Positions 1 through 10,889 are shown, numbered from the stretch's first letter. The stretch is DNA of 64,000 nt from Lottia gigantea (GCF_000327385.1 NW_008707048.1:728500-792499); one strand, 5' to 3'. Numbers and translations: made by a program. The notes: generated by a model from the sequence alone, not told the origin.

Positions 1-1840
1 TGGCGTATTCGTTCAGGTTATGAATTTTAACATGTTTTGCCAACATTTTAGTAATCATACTTTTTTTTTTCATTCTCATCTGCAAAGAATTAGATTTAAA
101 ATCTTCAAGATTATAACGGAAAATAAAAGCTAATCCTAGAAACTTTGATTAAAAATATACAGTAAAAGTAATTATATATTCTTTATCATAGCCTAGTGAG
201 ATGATATTCAGAATATTTTGAAATGATAATAACCAGTCAGATGTCTTTTGATCTAATTTATTTTGGTAAATAACTGGAAATAGAGTAATATGATACAGTC
301 TCCTGTTATAAAGGTCAATTTTCTAGAAATTTCATCTTAAGAATCTTGTATTCTGTGGAAAATTAAGAAACATTTTGCAATGAAATAATTTTGTGTTAGA
401 ATAAAAATGTGTATGAAATTTGGTTTTTAACAAAAAATATAACCCTGCCTGTGCCAGTGTCTTTTATTGAATAATAACTTGTTACTTTCAATCACCCTAA
501 TCTCTAAATAAGTCTGTCGTTTCTGTAATTTTTGGAAACTTTACATGATGTCATTTGCTTGGTTATATCCAACAAATGGTGGTTGTTGGTTCTAATCTTG
601 GTGCTCTTGAATGACTTTTCCTCATTATCCTAGTTAGGAATGATCAATGCCAATTGTTAAGCCAATGACCAGCTGGTATGTACCTGTGTGTAAAAAAGCA
701 TGAAAAATATGATAGTTTAAGACATATTGAAAACTTTTATGGTGCATTTGACATTGGTAAAAGTCAGTTACAGATTTATGGAATTTCCAATCTTGCTGAT
801 GCAATTTATCAGAAGTATTTTGTCAACTACATATATAAGATGAGCCCAGTGGTTTATTTAGGGGAAGGGCCATGGATCACCTCTCAGGCTTATGATAGGT
901 CTTGCGGTCAAAATTAAGCCCTCTTAATGCTCAAAATTCTCTGGGCATCTGAAATTTGTTGGCTTCTGTGGACTTGTGACAGCCCTTGAATGAGCTCTTT
1001 TATAGAGTTGCATGTATCTATTCCTTCAACATGAAATAAAACTAAGAATAGAGTGGATATTGTCATTATAGAGTCTATTGTTTGATATAAAGGATAAATC
1101 TTGTGTCAGAATATCTCGTGTTTCAGCATGACTTCTGTCAAAGTTCTCTTTGTTTCTAAATGACCACTCTGTCACCATCAGACTAGAAACATATCAGAGG
1201 AGAGAGTTCAGGAAACCACAAGATTAAAGCTGTAATCTTTAACTTATCTTACTTCTTATAACCAGTCTCCTTTCATCATCAGATTGACATTTCTAATCAT
1301 ATTTTATAGTGAATGTTTTTAAGGTTTCTTTAAATTGATAGCTGGGTCCCAATTACTTGTATACTCTCCAAAAGGAATGTTTCTTGAAGATCTCCTTCAA
1401 AGTCACGTCCTTATGTAACTGAATTTTTTGTGGAAAATCTGCTATATCTGTTATTCACTGGCCCTAAAAAATCTGAAATAGTAAAAACAAAGCTGTTGTT
1501 GATTTTATTAACATGAAACAAATTTGTCATTTCACCCACTGTATGCAGAAGTGGACGTATTTGGAAGTCATCCTCAGTTTTTTCCATGACACCAAAAGTG
1601 ACTGCTTATAAAAAGAATAAAAATCTGAGTAATATTCTTGTCCATGGAAGATTAGACCCCCTTTCATTAACTCGCTGAAACAATCGCTTCTGAATTATTT
1701 GTTTATCTTGTAAATCTCTCCAGAAGTAGGTAATTTTCTATCAATTTGATGTATTCCAATGCTGAACAGTTCCTACTTGTGACCTAGGCCAGTGCTTCTA
1801 GAGAGAGTATCTCTTATAAAACCTTATACCAAATATATAG
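1..1840. other. Probable upstream intron of the EGFLAM-like gene, no exon identified
   Basis: No EGF or LamG exon could be read here on the + strand. A 79-codon open frame at 678-917 has no recognisable domain. On the - strand, about 930-1660 looks like a decayed coding stretch with short open segments, which I could not assign. A dispersed repeat copy occupies 1665-1797. Confidence 0.5.
1665..1797 (+). repeat. Dispersed repeat, copy 1 (partner at 31188-31324)
   Basis: Shares the ordered blocks TCTTGTAAATCTC, CAGAAG, ATTTGATGTATTC(C)AATGC and GACCTAGGCCAGTGCT with 31188-31324, with scattered substitutions. It ends just before the first visible LamG exon. Family unknown. Confidence 0.6.
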
Positions 1841-2013
1841 TTAAAGTACAAGATATGATATATTGTAGATTTGATTGTGGTACTGGTATGGGTATTATAA
1901 GAAGTCAAGATATGGTAACAATAGGAGATTGGAACCGAGTAGCTGTGTTTAGAATTGATAATACAGCAACCATTAGATTGAACAATCAAAATCCTGTAGA
2001 GGGAACTGCCAAG
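1841..2013 (+). CDS. EGFLAM-like: EGFLAM-like exon a: second half of first visible LamG
   Basis: Encodes VQDMIYCRFDCGTGMGIIRS and continues through GDWNRVAV to PVEGTAK, the middle of a LamG domain. The 3' end is clear: AAG at 2011-2013, then GTTTGT, phase 0. The 5' end is less certain. I prefer the AG at 1839-1840, because reading upstream of it no longer looks like LamG. An alternative AG at 1800-1801 would add RVSLIKPYTKYI. Immediately upstream lies a dispersed repeat (1665-1797). The N-terminal half of this LamG domain was not found in the window. Confidence 0.75.
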
Positions 2014-5000
2014 GTTTGTTATTTACTTTTTATACAATAATTACAGATATAAAAGTAGATAACTTAATGGTTACAAATAGATAATTTAAAATTCCATTTG
2101 AACACTGGAAATTACATTAAAGACATGCAGTCCACATGACTACAGGCAGGGACAGTAAGCTGTAAATAAATTTACAGACAAACCTGATGTTAAATTTCAT
2201 TTTGATAAATTATGTATATAATAATAGAATTATGCAACATTAGTATATAGTACAATGTTATAGTTTTTATACACCCACATCTCTCTATGTGGACGTATAT
2301 TGTTGGCACCCCCGTCTGTCTGTCCGTTGGTCCGTCGGTCAACATTTGCTTGTAAATGCTCTAAAAACTAGATTTTTTGATAAAATCAAATGAAATTCGG
2401 TATGTTTATACATATTCATAATACAAAGATCAAGTTCAAATTTGAGCTATTTTCGACCAAAACCTTGAATATTTACCATCCGCATGCCATGGTGGACGTA
2501 TATGGCTGTGATCCACTATCTTTGACAGTAAAATTGGCTCATGTTTTTCTGATGATGTTTTCACATTGGAAATTAACTTTTTTTCTGCTTTTAACCAACC
2601 CTGGTGTTATTTTCTTTTAGGGTGCATTTTCTCGTATAACATTACGACTGAATACATATCTTGGTGGTTATAGTAATATGAGTAATATAGAATCTAGAGT
2701 TGGTACCAGAAAGAGGTTTATTGGCTGCGTACAAGAAGTTGTTATTAATGGCTATAGATATGATATGAGGAAGGCTGATATTGTGGGTGATACAGAATTT
2801 GGTGTCAATGTTGGTATGTTATTTTGGTTTTTATACATCATTATCTCTTTTGTTGAAGTATATTGATGGCACCTGTGTTTGTATGCCGGTCAGTCACATG
2901 GATGTGAAGGTGATACACAACACTAGCTTAATCACTTAAGTCCATTGAAGTAAATTTACAGAGGGCTACATGTAGATACTCTTAGAGAAAAAGATATTTC
3001 AAAAGATGTGTCTGGTATTTAGCCACGTTTGCATTTCCATAGTAACATCTCTTGAGTATTTTCAGCAGAGTTGGACAGTTTGTCAGAAGAGTAAAGGGAG
3101 ATAACTATAATATATTTTCAGGTGAATGTAGTGAAGGTATTTGTGAAGCTGTTATTTGTAATAATGGTGGTACATGTAGTATAAAATCAGCCGACACTCA
3201 TGTTTGTTTATGTCCATTAGGATTTTCAGGAAATACTTGTGAAAAACGTAAGTTATATATTTGAGCCATTGTGGCTCTGTAAGTTACATGTACGGGCTTG
3301 TTTGCTGACCAGGTGAAAACAATGCTGGGCTGACTTTCAGAAGCACAGGTCATGGCTTTAGAATTTCTTTAACATTGAGGATGATTCCAACATAAAGCAC
3401 CTAATCACCTGGCAGACTACAATCCAACTGCATCAAAAAGATACAGTATCACTCAAGCTTTAAAGAAAAGTAATGTGTTTTCACCATCTGAATATTAACC
3501 CTTCGAAGCGATATTTATTAGCCAGACATGGGCAAGGATAGGTTAATTCCTGCATAGGTCAAGCTTTAAACTTCAGAATTTTGAACCCATTTTTTCCATC
3601 GTCACTGATGCAGAAGTATTACCGGTAATTGACATAGATAAAGTATTGTGTGTCTGTTGATATTTCTACGTAAAATGGCATCTCATTATTTGAATTTTTA
3701 GGACATGAAATTCATATTCCAAGATTTAGTGGACATGCCTATTTACAATATGAAGGTTTAGGACGAACAGTATTGACCTATACTGATATAGAAATAGTGT
3801 TTAAACCTACTACTGGAGAAGGTTTATTGTTATATAATGGTTATACTAAAGATAGAAAGGGAGATTTTATATCTCTAGCATTGAGAGATAGTTATCTGGA
3901 ATTTAGGTTTGATTTAGGTACAGGACCAGCTAAAATCAGGTAAGTTATATGTAGTTAATAAGCTTACTTTGGCTTGTGCATGAATGTAAAATGGGACTTT
4001 GGGTATGTCTTCAATTAAATAAAACCACATTGATGGAATCGACGACAGTCTTAAAGTTTAAACAACAATGTAACATTCTCAAATGCATCAAAAGTTATGA
4101 TGGCATCTTTTTAATTAAATTGTAGACAAACTCCAGTATTTTCATTTTGAAAAATTTGTTTTGGGGATTTCCTAGATCAAACCACTGTTTTGAAGGTGAT
4201 TTTAAGTTAAGTTAAGACAACATAAAAAGGTCTGTTGTTTGATGATGGCATTGCGTGAAAGTCTGAATAACAACATGTTTCAGGTTCTGTTTTAATATTC
4301 TGTTTATCACTCTACATTTGATATAGTGAGCACTATTTTAACAGTGAAAATATTGTATAAATGTAATGATATATTATTAACTTTGCTATTTATTTTCATT
4401 ACTCTATGATATATCACATGTAGATATTTTGATATAGGAGTTTGAAACCATTAGAATTAAATGTGTGGCATGTAGTGCGAGTAGAAAGAACTGGACTACA
4501 GGGTACACTAGTTGTTGATGATCAGTTAGAAATGGAAGGTGATGCTCAAGGTGCCTACACTCAGTTAACACTGCTAGAAAACCTGTTTATTGGTGGTCAT
4601 AGTAATTATGATGAAACATCTAAACATGTCAATATGACATCATCATTTTCTGGTTGTATTCAAAAGGTAAGAAAATCAGATGTTTCAGAAATTTCAGTAG
4701 TATAAATCTTTAAAAAGTTCAGACTTCTGCTTACCATGATTTAAACAACTGTCATTATCATGCAGGAAAATGCTGATAGACTTATTTTTGCCTTTGTGTA
4801 TGTTGGTTGTGTATGTTGAGTAGCAATGACAGGTGTGGCACCAGAACGGGGAATACGCTTACTCTTGTAGACACCTGATACCACTTTTCATCATGTGAAA
4901 AGTTCATTCCTTGCAACCAATATTTTGCCAATATGTTGTTTTGCATTTCGTGTTTCCTTAGCACTTGGTTTATTTACTCTGCTTTTGATGCAAGTGTGAA

Positions 5001-8000
5001 TATCTGACATAAAGTTCGTGACAAGATGATGCTTTTGTTTTGGCAAAACTTTTATATTGTATTGTGTCACATAGAGGCCCCATTTGATCTCATTAAATTT
5101 GTTCATTTGGTAAATGAATGTAAATTAATTTTGTTAATAGGTTGTTATCAACAAGAAACCAGTAGATATAATGGAATCAGCTATTGATGGTGTTAATATA
5201 GAACCATGTGAACACCCTTGTGATGGTGAACCATGTATGAACGGTGGAGAGTGTATACCACATCATGATATATATCAGTGTTATTGTCCTCTTGGTTTCT
5301 CCAACACCAACTGTGAACATAGTAAGTTAACTTCTGAAGCTGACATCTAGAGATGCTCCACTCTGCTCCCAGACTTTTTTGAATCTAGATATTCTTTTGT
5401 TATTTTACTGAATGACATTCGTGATCAAGTTATTCTTGCAAAAAAAACTTTAAAAAACTTAGGAAAATAAAATATGTGTCGTGGTGAAAATTTTTCAATT
5501 TGGACTCATTGATTTCTGTTTCATGTCATGTTTTTGATAATGTTTCCATAAATTTCTGTTCTGTAAAATCATCTAATTCAGTTGTAGTCTTTTTCTTTTC
5601 ATAAAAATTGAGAGTTATCCCCCTTCTTATAGTTAGTATGAAGGTTGTGCTGAGTGTTGAATATCTTTTCTATGTTGCCAGGTACAAAATTAATGCTTAA
5701 TAACCAATAGCCTTCTAAGCCAAGAAATTATCTATGTTTGAAAATTACATAGACAAGACGTTTTTTTTAGCCAAGTTAAAGAACCATTTTATATGCCTTA
5801 TCAACACGATGTATTATTGGGTAAACTAATTTTCAGGCAGTTTATAAACCAGTGAAAGAAATTAATAAAAAGTGAAATTCCTATTTTGAAGTTTTTTTGG
5901 AAGGAATTATCCATTTCCATACAGACTATTTACACGTGTTCAAAGCCCAAATCAACCCCAAAAAATGGTGAACGGTGAACTATAACTTTCAGGCTCTTTA
6001 CAGTAATTTCAAAATAAACTTAAAAATTGTTGCATACACCAACTTTAAGTGTTCGAGTAAAATATTATTTTCGAAAAAAAAAAAAAAAATTTTTACATCA
6101 AGACAAAAAATTGAAGAGAAGTCACGACAAAAAGAAATATTAAGAGATGATAACATGGTTTAAAAAATATATTTTCTTCTGTGAGACTAGGTAATGACAA
6201 CTTATACATACATTGTTTCTTACAGAAATGAGAAAATTACCTACTAAACCTATGTTTAATGGAGCTGCCTTCTTAATTTACACAGATAAAAAGGTCGTCA
6301 AAAGGTAAGTACATTGTTAAAGTATTTTGTTTCTATCCAGCGAAAGATAAATGCAATAATAGTAATAAAAATAAAGATAATATTCCATCTGTAGTACAAG
6401 ACTCAGCTCACTAAAGGCAGACAAAGACAACAGATTTGTCTTTTGAAAAAAAAAAACACATTGTTATGTGTGTTAGTCCACACACATTATGGACATTGTC
6501 CAAAAGAAATATGACGTTTGCAGCATTGATTTTTTCTCAATTGCAAATGCAATCTTATTTCACATATGATATCCTATAATTTATTGGCTTAGGACGTGAA
6601 ATGCTGTGAAAGGTACAGTTGCTCACCTAGCAGTTGCTCACCCTAAAATGCTCATCAGAGAAATGAGAAATACAAAGGTACACTAGACCTGGTAGAATGT
6701 GTAGAACTTGGTAGTTGATTTTGTCATTCAAAATAACAGATGTAAACAAAAATCAATATTTTTTGCAGACACATGCTACATACGAAACTTCGTGTGCGTT
6801 ATTTCCTTGTAAGAACCATACATAGTTTCGTATGACACATACTTTTGAGCTGAAACAATGTCAGGATTTAAGTTACCTCCCCTTTCAATCTCCCTCCAGC
6901 CTTAAAATTAGAGAAGAACTATTGGTCTAATTTAATGAAAACTAATGAATGTTGAATTTGTTGGTGAAACTGTAACAAAATTTATTATATATATAAAGCT
7001 GTAGGGGGTTTCCCTGTCTTCTGGAGTGATCTTGTTATATCATGTTTTATTACCGTAGTTGAAGAAGTAAAAGTGCAGTAGTCTCAATCTGAATCAACAT
7101 ATATTCTACATTATATTCCATTACAAGAACAATGATTATAACATTGATGTTCAAAGCTCCCTAGAACTGAATTTGGCACAGTGACAGTTTTTCTATAATT
7201 GGAATAGACATTATTGAGGGAACTACTTTTCAGAAAAAAATTGCTTATTCTTAACAGCTTTGTCAATTCATCATCTCTTACTTTGAGTTGGCAAAGCACC
7301 AATGTAAAAACGATAATTCATGCATTTTCTTTAAAATTTACCATTTCTTCCTGTCTGTACATTTTTGATAAAGTTGAAATTTGGAAGAATGTCAGTTTAT
7401 CTGTGAATAGCATAGACAAGCTTGAGGGTACTACTTTTCAGGAACAAAAGTTTTCTTTAAAATCTACCATTTGTTTCAATGCTGTACATGTTTTATAACA
7501 TCAAGATTACAGCAAAAATAATTAATATATAAAATACAAGTTTTATTTGTTCTTGTTGCATTATTGCAGGGTAATTGGTAGTAAAATAGATCTACAAATG
7601 TATATTAAACCAAGAGATAGAAATGGTCTCTTGTTTTGGACTGGACAAGATCACATGACCACCACCAGCGATTTTATAGCTCTTGGATTCCGAGACGGTA
7701 GTCTACAGTTCCGCTTCAATTTAGGTAGTGGAGAAGCTGTTATTGGTTATAATAATTCTGCACTCTTTGATGGTTCCTGGCATTTCATAAGAGCCCAAAG
7801 GTGAGTGTATGACAAGGAAATTTACTGTCTGTTTTTATCATTTTATTCTAATGTCATAAGATTTCTTAAACTATTGCCCTGCCATATTTCTTTTTAATGA
7901 AATCGAAAGAAATGAATCGTGAATTCCAGTTGACAATGCGAGTCTTGTATTCTTGACTAGTTCAATAGGAACTTCTTATACAGTCCAACTTGTAGGAAAG

Positions 8001-10889
8001 GCCACCCATATTCAAAGACCCTTGAATCAGCTGTCAGTTAAAATTCTCCCATGAAATTTTCAACCACTTTCACTTCTTTTGAACGGCAACCGTTGATGTG
8101 GTCAGAGCAGTCATCTATTTTTATACGCCCACATCTCTCTATGTGGACGTATATTGTCGGCACCCCTGTCCATAAGTCGGTCCATCTGTCGGTCCGTCCG
8201 TCAACATTAGCTTGTAAACGCTCTACAAACTAGATTTTTTGATGGGATCAAATGAAATTCGGTATGTGTATTCATAAAACAAAGATCAAGTTTGAGTTTG
8301 AGCTATTTTCGACCTGTAGAAGCAGAGTTATTGCCCTTGCCCCAAAATCTTGAATATGCTATTACTCTCTTAGTTTTCAACCGATTTTGATGAAAGTTAA
8401 AATGAATGTTTCGTGTTTACCATGCGCATGCTGTGAAGGGCGTATATGGCTGTGGTCCACTATTTTATAATAGTGTAAACATATACATCTTTACTCAGTG
8501 TTAAATTTTATATCTTCATTAATATATATATATATAATAGTCTATAGACTGGATTAACAAATTCATTTAGGAAATTGGTTGATCAGGATGGCAAATGCTA
8601 TGTAGCCATCATATACTAATTGTTTTCACAATAAGCCTACTTGATCAAAAAAATCACTGCCATTTTTGTTGGTAGAAAATGAAAGTAGAGATTCTGTGAT
8701 CTTGCCAAATATGATATTGTCATTAAATATTTCATTTTTTTAACATTTTTTTTTATAGAAATCTAAATCTAGAAAGACTCCATGGAACACAAAACTTTAA
8801 TGATAAGCTTTGAAAAACAGTTTTGGAATTTTCCATAACATATTGTTCCCTAAAGAATCGTACTGTTTTCTATGACAATTGGTATAGGGTTTAAACGTAA
8901 AGCTTAAAACAATAGAAAATTTAGTGGGAAAACAATTATCTTTGACATGACAGCTAAGCTTGAACTTGTCACCAGCAACTCTCCTCTTACCAATACACTT
9001 GATTATTTTTTGATTCATCTCTTGAAAATGTTGTTTTTCATTGAAAATTTATGATTTTGCCATTTCATATACTTGATTGTTTATGTCAATACGTAGTCGT
9101 GTATTATAGTAAAATGACACTCATTACAGAGTAATGTCACTTCTGTTTTTCCAACTCTGCTTCATAATTCATTAGAAGAATACTGCCAAACGTCATGTTC
9201 ATTGTAAAATCTTCAATTTATTGAGGAATTTTTCGAGTTTCATTAGAACATAAGAGAATCTACTGATGTCATTAAAGTTGGCAGATGTTTTCCAAACAAA
9301 TTTCATTTTTAATTCCGTTATTAACTTCAGAAGTGGAGGTGTTTTTGCTATATCTGATGGAACTTTTTAGAACAAAAAATGAAATCGAGATTAAACGTAA
9401 ATAATAACATAAATCACAAATTTGTTTTTTTTAACATTCCTTGAAATATTACTTTCAAAATCCAAATATGAGATAAAGTTATATGATTTTGGTTAAAGTC
9501 ACTGAATTATTGCCTTTGATTTAACAAGTGACTAATGTCTACATGGAATTATACTCAGATATGAGTGAACTCTGTTAAATGTGAGCTGGCAATTGATGCT
9601 GGCAAAATATATCAAAATTGACCTGTGTCATGGATTAAAGGGACAGGTTCACATTATTTCAACCAATCATACCTTACTCTCAGAAACAGGATTTTTGTAG
9701 CAAAGCTTATCAGTATATAGTCTTCACGACACGCTGTCGAAATTAAAGCCTTCAAATCCATTTGTGTCTAAAATTATCCACGTTCGAAAATTACATTATA
9801 TATATTTTAGAGATAAACAAGATGCCTATTTAGAAATTGATGGTGTTGAAATAGTAGAAGGTAGTTCACCTGGTAGTTATACTATATTAAATACCAATAA
9901 AATACTATATTTGGGTAAGTACATACTAATAAAATACTTTATTTGGGTAAGTGTATACCAATGAAATCTGGATATCAATATTAAACATTAATACAATATT
10001 ATATTTGGGTGAATACATGTGTATTAAACCAATATAGTACTGTATTAAGGTAAGTACATGTATTGAATATCAACAATATTTAAGTAAGTGTATGTAAATA
10101 AATACCAATAATATTCAAGTAAGTACATGTATATAAAGACAAACGATATTTAAGTAAGTACCATATATAAATAACAACAATATTTAATTAAGTACATATA
10201 AAAATGAACAATATTAAAGTAAGTACAATATATAAATACCAATGATATTTAGGTAAGTACATGTATGTAAATACCAATGATATTTAAGTAAGTACAATAT
10301 GTAGATACCAATGATATTTAAATAAGTACATGTATTTAAAAACGAACAATATTAAAGTAAGTACAATATATAAATACCAATGATATTTAGTAAGTCCTTT
10401 AGTTATTAGTGTAATAGATAATAGATACCAATAGTATTCATATTTGGGTCAGTATCAACGTATGAGTCATGGAATACTTGAGTAAGTTATTTTGGTATCT
10501 GATTGATGCAAACTGAAAATCACACAGTATGGTGCATATTTTTAATGCATTAAATAATTCTTTAGAAAAAATTCTTTCATATAGTGAAAGCCTCTTGAAT
10601 AATAACTTTGTAATAATTATTGAAAAACTTTAATACCAAGGGAGCATAACATCAGTTTTTTTTTTGATTTTCTTCGAAATTATAGCTCTTCAAATCAGTG
10701 TTAATATTATGATTTTTCTTCAATTCAGGAGGAATGCCAGATGTGTCAGAGAAAACTCTGGGAATTTTTTCTACTGGTTATTCCGGTTGTATCAAAGATG
10801 TCAAATTAGCCACAGATTTTAAATTGAAATTAATTGGACATGCTCAGAGTGGCCGTAATGTGAATCAGTGTACTTCACGTAGATTGTGA
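1841..10889 (+). CDS. EGFLAM-like: EGFLAM (pikachurin)-like extracellular matrix protein, C-terminal ten exons (5' part outside window)
   Basis: Ten phase-compatible exons read LamG(C-terminal half)-EGF-LamG-EGF-LamG-stop: 1841-2013, 2621-2813, 3122-3247, 3702-3939, 4438-4666, 5141-5321, 6226-6304, 7570-7800, 9811-9914 and 10729-10889. Recognisable LamG blocks are FDCGTGMGIIRS, GDFISLALRD, LEFRFDLGTGPAKIRS, FIALGFRDGSLQFRFNLGSG and GYSGCIKDVKLATDF. From memory, vertebrate EGFLAM has matching blocks in the same order (FDCGSGTGVIRS, SDFISLGLRDG, and a VGCI...LSTDY block near the C-terminus), and its last LamG ends close to the stop, as here. Agrin is the main alternative, since its LG2 also has a GDF-SLALRD-LEFR-DLG core, but this gene has one EGF rather than two between the first two LamG domains. 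In vertebrates pikachurin is secreted and binds dystroglycan at photoreceptor ribbon synapses; the role in an invertebrate is inference. The N-terminal part is not in the window. Confidence 0.85.
2264..2520 (+). mobile_element. Short dispersed element, 'tatacacccacat' type, copy 1
   Basis: Starts TTTTTATACACCCACATC, then CTCTATGTGGACGTATATTG, GTCTGTCTGTCCGT and ACTAGATTTTTTGAT, and ends GGACGTATATGGCTGTG. It matches 8117-8463 almost block by block but lacks an internal segment of about 100 bases. The start folds on itself (ATAC-CCCACAT with ATGTGGACGTAT). The non-coding, short, repeated form suggests a MITE or SINE-like element. I recall similar sequences from mollusc genomes; no family name is claimed. 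Confidence 0.75.
2621..2813 (+). CDS. EGFLAM-like: EGFLAM-like exon b: end of first LamG
   Basis: Phase-0 acceptor TTTCTTTTAG at 2611-2620. The exon reads GAFSRITLRLNTYLGGYSN, then KRFIGCVQEVVINGYRYD and ends FGVNV plus one base. The Cys of FIGC is the usual first Cys of the LamG C-terminal disulfide; its partner is the first Cys of the next exon (G-E-C). Donor GTATGT at 2814, phase 1. Confidence 0.9.
3122..3247 (+). CDS. EGFLAM-like: EGFLAM-like exon c: EGF-like domain 1
   Basis: A complete EGF-like domain in one symmetrical phase 1-1 exon. It has seven cysteines: the first closes the preceding LamG, and the other six have EGF spacing (IC, VIC, GGTC, HVC, LC, NTC) with the typical PLGFSGNTC ending. 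Acceptor TATTTTCAG ends at 3121; donor GTAAGT at 3248. Symmetrical EGF exons of this kind fit exon shuffling. Confidence 0.92.
3702..3939 (+). CDS. EGFLAM-like: EGFLAM-like exon d: first half of second LamG
   Basis: Starts HEIHIPRFSGHAYLQYEG and continues through GEGLLLYNG, GDFISLALRD and LEFRFDLGTGPAKIR, the classic N-terminal half of a LamG. The acceptor ends at 3701 (TTTTTAG) and the donor GTAAGT starts at 3940, phase 2. This is the block most similar to both EGFLAM and agrin LG2. Confidence 0.92.
4438..4666 (+). CDS. EGFLAM-like: EGFLAM-like exon e: second half of second LamG
   Basis: Reads SLKPLELNVWHVVRVERTG, then a TLVVDDQ strand, NLFIGGHSNYDE, and SSFSGCIQK. The first base completes the Arg codon split across the intron. 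The W-H-V-V-R-V-E-R core is the usual LamG mid-strand. Acceptor ends at 4437 (GATATAG); donor GTAAGA at 4667, phase 0. Confidence 0.92.
4831..4900 (-). repeat. Dispersed repeat 'AGTGGTATCAGGTGTCTA', minus copy
   Basis: Read on the minus strand: AAAAGTGGTATCAGGTGTCT, then ACAAGAGTAAGCGTATTCC. It matches 62202-62246 closely (AAAAGTGGTATCAGGTGTCT, AGAAGAGTAAACATACCC) and, more weakly, 15536 and 24250. From memory this motif is common in bivalve genomes; not verified here. Confidence 0.6.
5141..5321 (+). CDS. EGFLAM-like: EGFLAM-like exon f: LamG end plus EGF-like domain 2
   Basis: Begins VVINKKPVDIMESAIDGVNI, which finishes the second LamG (closing Cys in EPC). A six-Cys EGF domain follows: HPC, EPCMNGGEC, YQCYC, PLGFSNTNC. 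Acceptor TTGTTAATAG (5131-5140); donor GTAAGT at 5322, phase 1. Fusing the LamG tail to an EGF in one exon differs from exons b and c, where they are separate. Confidence 0.92.
5322..7569. other. EGFLAM-like introns f-g and g-h, apart from exon g
   Basis: Two introns flank exon g (6226-6304). They hold poly-A and poly-T tracts (for example 6075-6090 and 6446-6456) and ordinary AT-rich sequence. The open frame at 7214-7498 has no domain I recognise. No repeat family was identified. Confidence 0.5.
6226..6304 (+). CDS. EGFLAM-like: EGFLAM-like exon g: start of third LamG
   Basis: A short 79-base exon encoding KMRKLPTKPMFNGAAFLIY, then TDKKVVKR, the first strand of the last LamG domain (pattern P-x-F-x-G-x-x-x-x-x-Y). 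Acceptor TTTCTTACAG ends at 6225; donor GTAAGT at 6305, phase 2. Found by requiring phase and content between the EGF exon and the next LamG exon. Confidence 0.85.
7570..7800 (+). CDS. EGFLAM-like: EGFLAM-like exon h: core of third LamG
   Basis: Reads VIGSKIDLQMYIKPRDRNG, LLFWTGQD, SDFIALGFRDGSLQFRFNLG, then SGEAVIGYNN and DGSWHFIRAQR. All are standard LamG strands. Acceptor TTATTGCAG ends at 7569; donor GTGAGT at 7801, phase 2. Confidence 0.93.
7801..9810. other. EGFLAM-like intron h-i, with a TTAA-initiated repeat-like segment
   Basis: A 2.0-kb intron. It contains the element at 8117-8463, an (AT)n run near 8520-8536, and at 9635 a TTAA followed by AGGGACAGGTTCACATTATT, which looks like the end of a TTAA-flanked transposon but has no visible partner end. 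The rest shows nothing. Confidence 0.45.
8117..8463 (+). mobile_element. Short dispersed element, 'tatacgcccacat' type, copy 2 (fuller)
   Basis: Longer copy of the element at 2264. It begins TTTTTATACGCCCACATC and ends AGGGCGTATATGGCTGTGG. Shared blocks include GTCCGTCCGTCAACATT, AAATGAAATTCGGTATGT and GAGCTATTTTCGACC. It lies in the intron between EGFLAM-like exons h and i. No coding capacity. Confidence 0.75.
9811..9914 (+). CDS. EGFLAM-like: EGFLAM-like exon i: third LamG, late strand
   Basis: Encodes DKQDAYLEIDGVEIVEGSSP, GSYTILNTNK and ILYLG, a LamG strand pair. Acceptor TATATTTTAG ends at 9810; donor GGGTAAGTA, intron starting at 9915, phase 1. The last roughly 25 bases of the exon plus the donor are the apparent source of the minisatellite that fills the start of the next intron. 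Confidence 0.9.
9880..10400 (+). repeat. Minisatellite derived from the exon i 3' end and its splice donor
   Basis: Diverged units of about 36-40 bases with the pattern AATACCAATGATATTTAAGT, AAGTACATGTATGTAA. The first unit is the real exon/intron junction (AATACCAATAAAATACTATA, TTTGGGTAAGTACATA at about 9890-9925). I count eleven GTAAGT hexamers from 9915 to about 10395. The copies drift in sequence, so the array is not very recent. It sits in the intron between exons i and j. Confidence 0.85.
10729..10889 (+). CDS. EGFLAM-like: EGFLAM-like exon j: terminal LamG exon and stop
   Basis: Reads GMPDVSEKTLGIFSTGYSGC, IKDVKLATDFKLKLIGHAQ, SGRNVNQC, then TSRRL and TGA at 10887-10889. The GC...QC pair is the terminal LamG disulfide, and the protein stops five residues after it, as in EGFLAM and agrin. 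The acceptor CAATTCAG ends at 10728 and restores the split Gly codon (YLG-GMPD). Confidence 0.95.

Noticed and set aside
678-917. 79-codon plus frame upstream of the EGFLAM-like exons
   Set aside because: It does not look like LamG, EGF or FN3. Open-frame length and composition are compatible with chance.
1798-1989. 63-codon minus frame opposite the first LamG exon
   Set aside because: Shadow of the real + strand exon, which has matching LamG residues and splice sites.
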